Shown: positions 1 through 8,600 of the stretch, one piece after another
How positions within the stretch are numbered: position 1 is the first letter of the stretch
How the letters are laid out: each line of letters opens with the position of its first letter
Origin: Pyrinomonadaceae bacterium
Lineage (GTDB): Bacteria; Acidobacteriota; Blastocatellia; Pyrinomonadales; Pyrinomonadaceae
Direction: 5' to 3'
Length of the DNA stretch: 34,897 nucleotides
Assembly: GCA_019694355.1 (NCBI GenBank)
Contig: JAIBCB010000008.1
Span: 1-34,897, forward strand
Program-made: the position numbers and the translations under genes
Notes under the pieces: model-generated
Told to the model about the DNA's origin: nothing
The model's database searches: none
The model's input: the letters and a program-made list of their open reading frames with translations, nothing else

Positions 1-230
1 AACCACTTCGCGTGCGGCGGTTCCCACTCAAGCACTTTCTCCCACGGAGCGAACCAATCGAGAGCTTCGGCCTGTTTTGCCCAGAACGCGGGCAGATCGG
101 CCTCGGCCTCCGAGTACATTTTCTCGTACTCTTCGAAGCTCTTTACGTATGCGTTTTGGGCAAATTCTGCGGATGGCGGAAAGGTGCGCTCTTCAGTAAG
201 AACGGATTCGATCGTCGGTTTGTCAGCCAT
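1..230 (-). CDS. acs: acetyl-CoA synthetase, N-terminal fragment (cut by window edge)
   Basis: Reading leftward from an ATG at 228-230, the first 76 residues begin MADKPTIESVLTEERTFPP and contain FWAKQAEALDWFAPWEKVLEW. This is the pattern of the N-terminal ACAS_N domain of AMP-forming acetyl-CoA synthetase, where a bulky FW..QA..LDWF.PW.KVL motif is conserved. The enzyme activates acetate to acetyl-CoA through acetyl-AMP in the cytoplasm. The adenylation core lies outside the window, so a propionyl-CoA synthetase or another close relative cannot be excluded. It is divergently oriented to the sugar ABC transporter across about 108 bases. Confidence 0.8.
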   Translation of the reverse strand, partial: MADKPTIESVLTEERTFPPSAEFAQNAYVKSFEEYEKMYSEAEADLPAFWAKQAEALDWFAPWEKVLEWEPPHAKW

Positions 231-258
231 ATAAGACTAGATTATAGAACATCTTACA

Positions 259-276
259 CGGCTTATACCTAAGCCG
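259..276. promoter_or_regulatory. perfect 7-bp inverted repeat between acs and xylG
   Basis: CGGCTTA-TACC-TAAGCCG is a perfect 7-bp inverted repeat with a 4-base centre, followed on the plus strand by CTTTTG. It lies in the divergent acs/xylG intergenic space, 62 bases before the preferred xylG start. It could be an operator shared by the two promoters or a small hairpin in the xylG leader. The sequence shows only the symmetry; function is inferred from position. Confidence 0.4.
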
Positions 277-338
277 CTTTTGCACAAATTTCATTGATGC
301 CATACTCTTTATCCGTTCCCTTTCTTCGTCCGGGTAAT

Positions 339-1871
339 ATGCCGCTTCTTGAGATGCACGACATTCAAAAGGAATTTCCCGGCGTACGTGCGCTCGACGG
401 CGTAACCTTCACGCTTGAAACGGGCGAGTTCCACGCTCTCGTCGGTGAGAACGGCGCCGGAAAATCGACGCTGATGAAGGTTCTCTCAGGCGTTTATCCG
501 GCGGGCGAATTTGACGGCCGGATCGTGATCGATGGAAGCGATGTTTCGTTCTCTGGCATACGCGATTCCGAGAACGCAGGCGTCGCGATCATCTTCCAGG
601 AACTCTCGCTCGTGAAAGAACTGAGCGTGGGCGAGAACATCTTTCTCGGACGTGCGCCATCGAAATTGGGCGTGATCGACTGGACCGAACTTTACCGCCA
701 GGCGACGAGATTGCTCGGTGAACTTGGCCTGTCGATCGATCCGAGGGCAAAGGTCGGTTCATTGGGCATTGGGCAGCAGCAGCTTGTCGAGATCGCAAAA
801 GCTCTTTCGCGAAAGGCAAGAATTCTTGTACTTGATGAACCGACCGCCGCACTCACAGATGCAGAGGTCGAAACACTTTTCTCCATCCTCCGCGATCTGA
901 AAGCACGCGGCGTCGGGATGATCTATATCTCGCATCGGCTTGACGAAGTTTTTCGTATGAGCGACCGCATCACTGTCTTGCGCGACGGCCGCACGGTAGC
1001 GACACATCCGGCGGCAGAAGCGACAAAAGACAGCATCATCGCTGAGATGGTCGGCCGCGAAGTTAAGGACATCTTTCCCGAAGCAAAGCACGAACTCGGC
1101 GATGTTGTTCTCCGGGCCGAAAATGTTGACGTCTATTCGGTCGATGAACCGGACAAGAAGATAGTTGACGGCGTTTCTTTCAGCGTTCGGGCCGGAGAAG
1201 TGCTCGGCATCGCGGGCCTAATGGGTGCGGGGCGAAGCGAACTCCTTTCGGCGATCTTTGGCGCATGGCAGGGCAAACATTCGCTGGAACTTGAGCTTTC
1301 CGGCAGCCCTATAACGATCAAAACTCCGCGTGACGCGATACGAGCGGGTATCGGGTTCGTTACCGAAGACCGCAAGCTCTACGGCCTTATCCTCGAACAA
1401 ACGATCCTCGACAATATGACGCTGGCCGCTCTCAAGCGCGTTTCAGGACGCGTTCTCACAAGCCGTTCCAGCGAACGACAAGCTGCGGCCGAACCGATGC
1501 GCTCGCTTCGCATAAAAGCTCCTTCGGTCGAGACGGTCGCGGGCACGCTTTCCGGAGGCAATCAGCAGAAGGTCGTGCTCGGCAAATGGCTGCTCACCAG
1601 GCCAAAGGTCCTTTTCCTCGATGAACCGACGCGCGGCATCGATGTCGGCGCAAAACAGGAGATCTACAACGAGATAAACAAGCTAGCCGCGACCGGCCTT
1701 GCGATCGTGCTCGTCTCGAGCGAATTGCCCGAGGTACTTGGGCTTGCCGACCGCGTGATCGTTCTGCACGAAGGCAAAAAGACGGGCGAATTTTCAAAGG
1801 CCGATGCGACCGCGACCCGCGTGATGGCCGCGGCCACGGGACACGCGGCCAATACTGCGTTTACAAAATGA
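339..1871 (+). CDS. xylG: xylose-type sugar ABC transporter, ATP-binding protein
   Basis: This is a 510-residue tandem ATPase of the XylG/RbsA/MglA class, which powers uptake of a monosaccharide through the XylH-type permease encoded next. The N-terminal half has Walker A GENGAGKST (about 36-44), Q-loop FQELSLVKEL and Walker B ILVLDEPTAAL. The second half has the degenerate Walker A GLMGAGRSE and the signature LSGGNQQK, as usual for this class. The stretches GVYPAGEFDG and the IRD(S/T)E motif fit XylG better than RbsA or MglA. An upstream in-frame ATG exists at 294, but 339 (MPLLEMHDIQ) starts where homologues start. Its stop overlaps the xylH start by 4 bases (ATGA). Substrate identity is inferred. 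Confidence 0.88.
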   Translation: MPLLEMHDIQKEFPGVRALDGVTFTLETGEFHALVGENGAGKSTLMKVLSGVYPAGEFDGRIVIDGSDVSFSGIRDSENAGVAIIFQELSLVKELSVGENIFLGRAPSKLGVIDWTELYRQATRLLGELGLSIDPRAKVGSLGIGQQQLVEIAKALSRKARILVLDEPTAALTDAEVETLFSILRDLKARGVGMIYISHRLDEVFRMSDRITVLRDGRTVATHPAAEATKDSIIAEMVGREVKDIFPEAKHELGDVVLRAENVDVYSVDEPDKKIVDGVSFSVRAGEVLGIAGLMGAGRSELLSAIFGAWQGKHSLELELSGSPITIKTPRDAIRAGIGFVTEDRKLYGLILEQTILDNMTLAALKRVSGRVLTSRSSERQAAAEPMRSLRIKAPSVETVAGTLSGGNQQKVVLGKWLLTRPKVLFLDEPTRGIDVGAKQEIYNEINKLAATGLAIVLVSSELPEVLGLADRVIVLHEGKKTGEFSKADATATRVMAAATGHAANTAFTK

Positions 1872-3007
1872 GCGACTCAAAAAGCATACTCACCAACCGT
1901 GCGGCACTGCGTGCCTATGCGATGATCGGCGTGCTCGCCGCGATCTGGATCCTCTTTCACATCATCACGCCGGGCCACACATTTCTGACCCCGCGAAATC
2001 TCTCGAACCTGATGACGCAAACCGCCGTCACTGGTGTGATCGCGGTCGGAATGCTGATGGTGATCGTCTCCGGGCAGATCGATCTTTCGGTCGGCTCGAT
2101 AATCGGCTTTGCCGGCGGCGTTTCGGCCTATGTGATGACGGAAATGGGATTCTCGATGACGGTCGCGATCATCGCCGCAGTCGCGATGGGAACTGCGATC
2201 GGACTCTTTCAGGGTGCGTTGACCGCGTATGTGAACATCCCGTCATTCATCGTAACGCTCGGCGGTCTGCTCGCGTGGCGTGGCGCCGCAAAATGGCTGC
2301 TCGGCGGGAACACGATCCCAGTTTCGGACGAGATCTTCAAGGGCATCGGCAACGCAAACTTGCCTGTTGTCTATGGCTGGATAGTCGCCGGCATCTTTGC
2401 CGCGGCCATATTGTTTGCGGCCTATCGCAGATCGACATTAACAGGAGGTGAGAGCGGCAGAGGTCTTGCCGGCGAACTGCTTAAAGCCGCATTTCCAGTT
2501 GGGGCGATCATCGCTTTCATCGCGATCATGAATGCCTGGCAAGGAGTGCCGGTGCCGGTCGTCATCTTCTTGTGCGTTGCTTTTCTCGGGGCGTTCATAT
2601 CGAATTCAACCGTCTTCGGCCGATACCTTTACGCGATCGGCGGAAATGCAGATGCCGCACGCTTGTCCGGCATCAACAACCGTTGGAATGTACTCAAAGT
2701 TTTCGGTGTTCTCGGAGCGTTAACAGGTGTCGCGGCCCTGATCTTTACGGCACGCGTCGGCAGCGCACTTCCCGACGCCGGAACACTCAAGGAACTCGAC
2801 GCCATCGCCGCGTGCGTCATTGGCGGAGCGTCGCTTGTCGGCGGACGTGGAACCGTCTTCGGAGCTTGTCTCGGCGCGTTGATAATGGCAAGTCTCGACA
2901 ATGGAATGTCACTTGTCGGCGTGCGTGATTTTATGCAGGACATCATCAAAGGCTCGATCCTTGTCATTGCCGTCGGCCTCGATATGATGGGCCGAAAGCA
3001 GAGTTGA
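1868..3007 (+). CDS. xylH: xylose-type sugar ABC transporter, permease
   Basis: This 379-residue, highly hydrophobic inner-membrane permease belongs to the BPD_transp_2 (branched-chain amino acid/ribose/xylose) family. Recognisable family motifs are ISGxIDLSVGSIIG-like VSGQIDLSVGS near residue 70, NIPSFIVTLGGLLAWRG near 120, YAIGGNADAARLSGIN near 255, and ELDAIAACVIGG and ASLDNGMSLVGV towards the C terminus. All closely resemble E. coli XylH. It starts in the xylG stop codon, so the two subunits are translationally coupled. No periplasmic binding-protein gene follows: the next gene is a toxin-antitoxin pair. The specificity subunit must therefore lie elsewhere or be absent. Confidence 0.88.
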   Translation: MSDSKSILTNRAALRAYAMIGVLAAIWILFHIITPGHTFLTPRNLSNLMTQTAVTGVIAVGMLMVIVSGQIDLSVGSIIGFAGGVSAYVMTEMGFSMTVAIIAAVAMGTAIGLFQGALTAYVNIPSFIVTLGGLLAWRGAAKWLLGGNTIPVSDEIFKGIGNANLPVVYGWIVAGIFAAAILFAAYRRSTLTGGESGRGLAGELLKAAFPVGAIIAFIAIMNAWQGVPVPVVIFLCVAFLGAFISNSTVFGRYLYAIGGNADAARLSGINNRWNVLKVFGVLGALTGVAALIFTARVGSALPDAGTLKELDAIAACVIGGASLVGGRGTVFGACLGALIMASLDNGMSLVGVRDFMQDIIKGSILVIAVGLDMMGRKQS

Positions 3008-3035
3008 TCAAAACGGGCGATCTCAAAATTCTTCT

Positions 3036-3063
3036 TTGGTTAACGACTTAACACTGATAGAAT
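3036..3063 (+). promoter_or_regulatory. candidate autoregulated promoter of the toxin-antitoxin pair
   Basis: TTGGTT (3036-3041) and TAGAAT (3058-3063) are separated by 16 bases and sit 9 bases before the antitoxin ATG. A perfect GTTAA-CGAC-TTAAC inverted repeat (3039-3052) overlaps the -35 side and spacer. This is the expected arrangement for an operator bound by the antitoxin or the complex. The -35 match is weak and Acidobacteriota promoter consensus is poorly known, so this is a positional inference. Confidence 0.35.
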
Positions 3064-3072
3064 TAGGTCGGA

Positions 3073-3273
3073 ATGAACAACACCACAACCCCAGTAAAAG
3101 AGGAACTTGCGTCCTTGCTCGAACATCTTCCGAACGATGCCACTATCGAAGACGTTCAGTATCATCTTTACACGATTGACAAGGTGCGTAAGGGACTAGA
3201 GTCGATCGAGCAAGACGGTGGACTGACGCATGAAGACGTAGAGCAGAAACTAAGCCGATGGCTCGTAAATTGA
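3073..3273 (+). CDS. putative antitoxin of a ParE-type module
   Basis: A 66-residue acidic, helix-rich protein (begins MNNTTTPVKEELASLL) encoded directly before, and overlapping by 16 bases, a ParE/RelE-like toxin gene. I do not recognise a named antitoxin DNA-binding fold (no clear RHH or HTH). The central segment LPNDATIEDVQYHLYTIDKVRKG and the following acidic QDGGLTHEDVEQKLSRW resemble short antitoxins paired with plasmid-stabilisation toxins. The call rests mainly on size, order and overlap with the toxin gene. Confidence 0.65.
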   Translation: MNNTTTPVKEELASLLEHLPNDATIEDVQYHLYTIDKVRKGLESIEQDGGLTHEDVEQKLSRWLVN

Positions 3274-3557
3274 TCTGGGCCCGTCGAGCAAGCGAGGATC
3301 TTGAAGCTATCGCTGAGTTTATCGCTAAAGATTCTCAAACTTATGCGGCTGCGGTTGTTAGAACCATTCTTCAAAAGACCAGAATGCTGCAGGAATTCCC
3401 ATTTGCGGGGCGCGTAGTTCCGGAACTTGGTGATGAAATGATTCGAGAGATCTTCGCCTACAGCTATCGGGTCATTTACCAGATCGATGAAGAAACTGTT
3501 CGAATCGCGGCCGTCATTCATGGCAAGAGACTTCTCGACATCTCCCTGAAGCCATAA
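3258..3557 (+). CDS. ParE/RelE-superfamily toxin
   Basis: A 99-residue basic protein with the ParE/RelE pattern: an N-terminal WARRASEDLEAIAEFIAKDS helix hairpin, a central FPFAGRVVPEL turn, and the C-terminal beta sheet YRVIYQIDEETVRIAAVIHGKR. Toxins of this superfamily poison gyrase (ParE) or cleave ribosome-bound mRNA (RelE); the sequence alone does not say which. The VIHGKRLL ending is typical of the plasmid-stabilisation ParE branch. The start codon lies inside the antitoxin gene, with no clear ribosome-binding site of its own, which suggests translational coupling. The gene ends 11 bases before the convergent moaA stop. Confidence 0.82.
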   Translation: MARKLIWARRASEDLEAIAEFIAKDSQTYAAAVVRTILQKTRMLQEFPFAGRVVPELGDEMIREIFAYSYRVIYQIDEETVRIAAVIHGKRLLDISLKP

Positions 3558-3568
3558 AATGCATGATT

Positions 3569-4561
3569 CTAGCCGCCGATAAAGCTCATCGTGCGTGAGG
3601 GTTGAACAAAATCCTCGTCGTTGATATTGTGGCCGGCCTCTTTTTGGTAAACGCAGCTTTCGATGAACGCGGCGATCTCGTCATCCGATGCGCCTGAGCG
3701 TACGAGCGAGCGGAGGTCGTGTTCCTTGACGGAAAAAAGACAGGTTCTGATCTGACCATCCGCCGTAAGCCGAACACGTGAGCATTGCCCGCAGAACATA
3801 TCCGTGACAGGTGCGATAATGCCGATCTCGCCCGGTGCACCGTCCGCAAAGGTGTACTTCCACGACGTTCCGGCACCCCGTTTTGTCTCCATCAGCTCAA
3901 GCGGAAACACCTCGCTGATCCTGTCGCGCATTTCCGCGCCCGAGACCATCGCTTCGCGGGTCCAATTCTGATCAGAATCGAGCGGCATAAACTCGATAAA
4001 GCGCATTGTTATCGCCTTTTCACGCGCGTATCGCGCGAAGTCTGCCAGCTCGTCATCATTTCGGCCGCGAACAATGACCGCATTTACCTTTACGGGTTCA
4101 AAGCCGAGGTCTTTCGCGGCATCTATTGCGGCAAGAGCACGATCAAGGGCATCAACACCTGTGATCTCGGCAAACCGGTCGCGACGCAGGCTGTCAAGGC
4201 TCAGCGTAACGCGGTCAAGTCCGGCGTCTTTGAGAGCCTGTGCATATCGCGGAAAATCAAATCCATTCGTCGTCAGCGCAATGTCTTTGAGCTGGGGCTT
4301 TAGGGTCGCAAGTTTTGCAACCAGCAGCGGCACGTCGCGGCGGATCAGCGGCTCGCCGCCCGTTAGACGGATCTTTTCGATGCCGAGCGAAACGAAGATG
4401 CGCGAAATATGAAAGATCTCTTCGAACGAAAGGATCGTATCCTTGCGGGCGAGAGCCGGTTTTCCGCTTGGCAGGCAGTAAAAGCAACGGAAATTACAGC
4501 GATCGGTCAGCGACAGCCTCAGGTCGCGGATCGAACGTCCGTATTTATCGCTCAACGCCAT
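3569..4561 (-). CDS. moaA: GTP 3',8-cyclase (molybdopterin precursor synthesis)
   Basis: A 330-residue radical-SAM enzyme that, with MoaC, turns GTP into cyclic pyranopterin monophosphate, the first step of molybdenum cofactor synthesis. The N-terminal cluster motif CNFRCFYC places Cys22, Cys26 and Cys29. The C-terminal 4Fe-4S cluster that binds GTP is visible as Cys257, Cys260 and Cys274 (CGQC, then 13 residues, then C). The protein ends in the conserved double glycine (SFIGG). It lies 7 bases downstream of queG on the same strand, so the two are probably co-transcribed. No other moa or mob gene is in the window. Confidence 0.95.
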   Translation of the reverse strand: MALSDKYGRSIRDLRLSLTDRCNFRCFYCLPSGKPALARKDTILSFEEIFHISRIFVSLGIEKIRLTGGEPLIRRDVPLLVAKLATLKPQLKDIALTTNGFDFPRYAQALKDAGLDRVTLSLDSLRRDRFAEITGVDALDRALAAIDAAKDLGFEPVKVNAVIVRGRNDDELADFARYAREKAITMRFIEFMPLDSDQNWTREAMVSGAEMRDRISEVFPLELMETKRGAGTSWKYTFADGAPGEIGIIAPVTDMFCGQCSRVRLTADGQIRTCLFSVKEHDLRSLVRSGASDDEIAAFIESCVYQKEAGHNINDEDFVQPSRTMSFIGG

Positions 4562-4568
4562 AACTCAA

Positions 4569-5519
4569 TCATAGCGTTTGCGGCGGAGTAGTGTTAGTCG
4601 CGAGAGCACGTGCATTTCGTTTCAGGCCCGAAAGCTTTGCCCGCTTTATGGCACTCTTTCGGAACCGAACGACGTAATCTTCGTGTTCAAGGTTCGCAAC
4701 TCGACCTAGCGAGAGTGAGGTTTCCCGTTCCCGCGGTTCGAAACGCGATTCAGCGGTCGGCTTCTCGAAACGGTTCCACGGGCAAACATCCTGGCAGATG
4801 TCGCAGCCGTACAGCCAGCCGTCGAGCTTCGCGCCGATCTCCGGCGGCATTTCCTCGTCGCGGAGTTCGATGGTCGCGTAAGAGATGCACTTTGCCGCAT
4901 CAACGACGTATGGTTCTGTGATCGCCTTTGTGGGGCAAGCATCGAGACACGCGGTGCAGGTGCCGCAATGATCTGCAACGACCAGATCGTCGTACTCAAG
5001 TTCAACATCGACCAAGATCGCGCCTAGGAACATCCATGAACCGAGATCTGTTGTGATGACGTTCGAGCTCTTCCCAAGCCAGCCGATACCGGCTCGCACG
5101 GCCCACGCTTTGTCCATGAATGGCGTCGTATCGACACAGATCTTTGTCTTTATATCGGGTTCGATCTCGTGGATCTTTTCAACAAGAAGTTTTAGCTTGT
5201 CGCGAAAGACGTCGTGATAATCATCGCCCCAGGCATAACGCGAGATCTTGCCCTTTGCCGTGTCAGCATCGTGTTCGTGAGGCGTGAAATAATTCAGGGC
5301 GACAGCGATCACCGAACGGCAGCCGGGAAATAATATACGCGGGTCGGCTCTCTTCTCAGGCTCTCGTTCGATCCACGCCATCGATGCTTGATAACCGCGT
5401 GCGAGCCATTCGCGAAACCGGTCTTCTTCATCCGGCAGATCAACAGCGCGAACGATCCCGCATCGATCGATACCGGTCGATGCGGCAAGTTCCTTTATGG
5501 TCTTTGACGTAAGCTTCAC
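4569..5519 (-). CDS. queG: epoxyqueuosine reductase
   Basis: A 316-residue cobalamin-dependent iron-sulfur reductase that performs the last step of queuosine synthesis in the tRNA wobble position, reducing epoxyqueuosine to queuosine. Two ferredoxin-type clusters are visible: CGTCTACLDACP (Cys185, 188, 191, 195) and, further on, Cys211 with YGCDICQDVCPWN (Cys239, 242, 246). The segment VDTTPFMDKAWAVRAGIGWLG holds the acidic residue (Asp130) expected to be catalytic. It is shorter than the 379-residue E. coli enzyme, lacking most of the C-terminal HEAT-like tail, as in many other phyla. It is the first gene of a leftward pair with moaA. Confidence 0.93.
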   Translation of the reverse strand: MKLTSKTIKELAASTGIDRCGIVRAVDLPDEEDRFREWLARGYQASMAWIEREPEKRADPRILFPGCRSVIAVALNYFTPHEHDADTAKGKISRYAWGDDYHDVFRDKLKLLVEKIHEIEPDIKTKICVDTTPFMDKAWAVRAGIGWLGKSSNVITTDLGSWMFLGAILVDVELEYDDLVVADHCGTCTACLDACPTKAITEPYVVDAAKCISYATIELRDEEMPPEIGAKLDGWLYGCDICQDVCPWNRFEKPTAESRFEPRERETSLSLGRVANLEHEDYVVRFRKSAIKRAKLSGLKRNARALATNTTPPQTL

Positions 5520-5580
5520 GCTTGTTCCAGTATCGCACGGCGCTGTTGGAAGCTGCTATGCGATAGGCCGCATGAAGAAA

Positions 5581-5610
5581 GGGCTCGAAAGGCGTTGACC
5601 TTCCGAGCCC
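5581..5610 (-). terminator. rho-independent terminator of the TonB receptor gene
   Basis: A 12-bp stem with one mismatch (GGGCTCGAAAGG / CCTTCCGAGCCC) around a 6-base loop. Read on the minus strand it is followed by TTTCTTC. It lies 39 bases past the receptor stop codon and before queG, so it most likely ends the receptor transcript. Confidence 0.65.
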
Positions 5611-5620
5611 GAGCTATGCA

Positions 5621-5646
5621 TTTTTGGGTTTTGGTTTACCCAAAAA
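5621..5646. other. second AT-rich hairpin in the receptor 3' untranslated region
   Basis: TTTTTGGGT and ACCCAAAAA form a perfect 9-bp stem around an 8-base loop, immediately after the receptor stop. On the minus strand it precedes the GC-rich terminator hairpin, giving two tandem hairpins. It may stabilise the transcript's 3' end or help termination; neither is shown by the sequence. Confidence 0.45.
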
Positions 5647-5648
5647 AG

Positions 5649-8600
5649 CTAGAAATTCAGCTTGAGGCCGAACTGGAATTGTCGTGGATCATAAGCCGCG
5701 GTCGGCGAGCTGTAATACTTGCCGCCTTTTTTCTGATTAAATGCATTTACCGCAGTATAGAACGGATTCGCCGCCGCTTCGTTGAACCGATTGAAGAGGT
5801 TGAAGCCCTCCGCGATCAGCTCGATATTGAAGCGTTCGTTAAAGCGAATGCGACGCGTAATACGAGCATCGAACGACATATAGTTATGCGTGATGCCCAT
5901 ATTGCGGCCAAGGTTTCCATTCGCCGGGAATACGCCCTGCAGGCAGTTCGCATCGACGGCCGTTGCACAAAGACTGCCGTCAGAACGGACCGTCGGCCTC
6001 TCGTTCGTGCTCTGGAAATCACCGTTCGAATCGCCCGGAGCGATGATATTGAACGGCCGGCCGGAGCTGAACTCAAAGATCGGCGAGAACGTAAAGCCGT
6101 GCATGAACCGCTTCCAGCCGCCCTGTGATTTCCAGTTATCAGGCGTTGAGAAAACACCGCTGAAAACCAATCGATGCCGTTGATCAAAGAGCGAATCCGA
6201 ACGCTCAGCACGGAAATTCGTGTTGTCCTGCGGCTTCAGCAAGGTCTGAAGATCGGACGAATCGTCGATCGAGTGTGACCACGTATAGCTCGCGTAGAAC
6301 TGCATTCCGGTCGAGAAGCGCTTCTTCATCTCGATGTTCAAAGCATTGTATGACGAATTGCCGTCCGACATCTGGGCGTTGACATCCGCATAAGGATTGA
6401 TCGGGCCCGGTGCTCTAACGGTTCCGGCAAGCTGCGCGTCGAAGATCGCCTTGTTGACGAGACCGCCGGTGACAGATGCAACGAAGAAATAGTTCGGGCC
6501 AAGGCGGCGGAAATAATCCGCGGCGATCGGACTAACGAATCTTTCTCCTGTCGTATTGTTGATGGCGATCAGGCCGGGGATCACGACGGTGAAGAGGGCG
6601 TTGCTTGCGGTCGGCATCGGGAAGAACGCCGCCATCGACAAGCTTCGCGGGAAACATGCGGGAGCGTTCGGCGTTGCCGACGTGCAGCCCGGGAATGCCG
6701 GGTTGTTAACAGCAAAACGGCGGAAATTCTCACGCATATTGTCCGTGTTTACAGTGTTGACATCCTGCGGATGGCCAAGATGGTGAGCATTCACCATGAT
6801 GTAGCTCGCCGAAAGGCTCATATTCTTGCCGATCATATGCTCGACCGAAAGGTTGGCCTGAACGGCTTCCGGATATTGGAAATCCTTTGAGACGTTGAGC
6901 GTAAACGGCAGGATCGGGCCAAAGCCGGTGAATGTTCCCGGATTGAACCTCTGATAACCGTAGAGATACTGCGCCGAGGAGGCAACGCCGGGCGTTACCG
7001 CAGCTCCGCAGATCGCAGGATTCGAACCTTGGACACCGCAGACAGTTCCCTGGAACACCTGAAAGGCATTGAACAATCCGGTCGGCGAAGGACCGCCGAT
7101 CGGCAGAAGCGTTGCCTGCTGCTGCTGCGAACCGTCACCGATATTCGAGTTGAAAGCAACGGCAAGGAGCGGATGATCGTAGAAGATGCCAAGTGCGCCG
7201 CGAACGACCGTCTTGCCGCTTCCCCAAATATCCCACGCGAAACCAAAACGCGGTGCCCAGTTGTTCTTATCAACGGGGAATCCTTGCGTAACATTCAATG
7301 CGTCCTGCGCCACTTGCACATCGGCGGCAGTAAGATTGATGCCGGTGAGCGGATCTCTAAAGCCCGTAGGAGCATATTCCTTCGTGAGTTCAAGATCGTA
7401 CCGAAGGCCGTAGTTGAACGTAAGGTTGCGTCGCACGCGCCACGTATCCTGGCCAAAGAAGGCCAGCGGTTTGTTGCTCAGCGAACTGTTCGGGTCGCCA
7501 AATCCTTGAAGGAAAGCCGACGGAAAGCCTAAGCCGTAAGTCTGGATCGGCGTGAACGCCGGGCCCGTGCATCCCGTGATCAAGGTGCTGCAGGCCTGCG
7601 AGCCGAAGTTGAACAGGCCGGGAAAATTCAGCTCGAACTTTGCCGTACCGTATACGGTTCCAAGATCGACACCGAACTTGACGGTGTGGTCTTTCGCTGC
7701 CCACGTGATATTGTCGCGAACCTGTATGCGATTCTCACGGCGATCGACCGGCGAGAACGGGTTCGATCCAACGAAGCCCGTACCGGCGATCTGGTGAGCA
7801 ATGCTAGGCACCGCGGAGTCGAACTTCGCATCACGGCGTCCGAAATTCACGTAGAACTCGTTGAGCAGGTTCCTCGGCAGCACGCTGGTAAGGGAAGCTC
7901 CGAACGAAAAGTCCTTGATCTTCTGAATTCCGGTTCGCGAATAGTCGTTCTGCCCCATCGTTTGGTTCTGCGACTCATCCTGAATACCGGTCAGCGTACC
8001 CGGATTATATCCAAGACGAACACTCAGGTTGTGATTGTTCGTCAAGACCTGGTCAAAGCGAGCCGACGTGAAGATAGAACCTTCTGAGACCGGAAACACA
8101 CGCTGAAGTAGATTCAGCGGACGATATGCGACGAATTGTCCCGACGTGTTTCGCGTGAGCGGTATCGGCGTGCCTGAGAGAATAAATCTCGGGCCGATGA
8201 CCGAACCCTGCGGAACGCCAAGGCCGGGAAGGAAATTTATCAGAGTGCTTGTCCCATTCAGCGCGGTCTGGGTTCCGGTAGAAGCAAGCTGTGCATACGC
8301 GATCGCCTGCGACGGGCTGGTCGAAAGCGTTGCCTGAATGAACGCCGCCTGTGCGGGCGTCAGTCCGTTGAAGGTCTGTGCAACGGGCAGGTACGGTGCA
8401 CCGATCATTACGCTGGACGTCGCACCGCCAACGATGTCGCCGGTAAAGAAGCCGGATTCGTGACGCGAGCGCCGCTCGATCGACAGGAAGAAGAACGAAC
8501 GGTCGCGTGCGATCGGGCCGCCGAACGTGCCGCCGTATTGTGTACGCGTATAAGCAGGCTTTTTATTCGGATCGCCGTCGATGATCGGGGCGAACGCATT

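Noticed and set aside
12..272. 86-codon plus-strand frame at the left edge.
   Set aside because: It is antisense to the recognisable N terminus of acetyl-CoA synthetase and has no protein-like features.
5595..6128. Plus-strand reading frames opposite the TonB receptor (here and at several places through 9206).
   Set aside because: They lie antisense to a 1258-residue receptor with convincing domain structure, show no family motif, and have no ribosome-binding sites.
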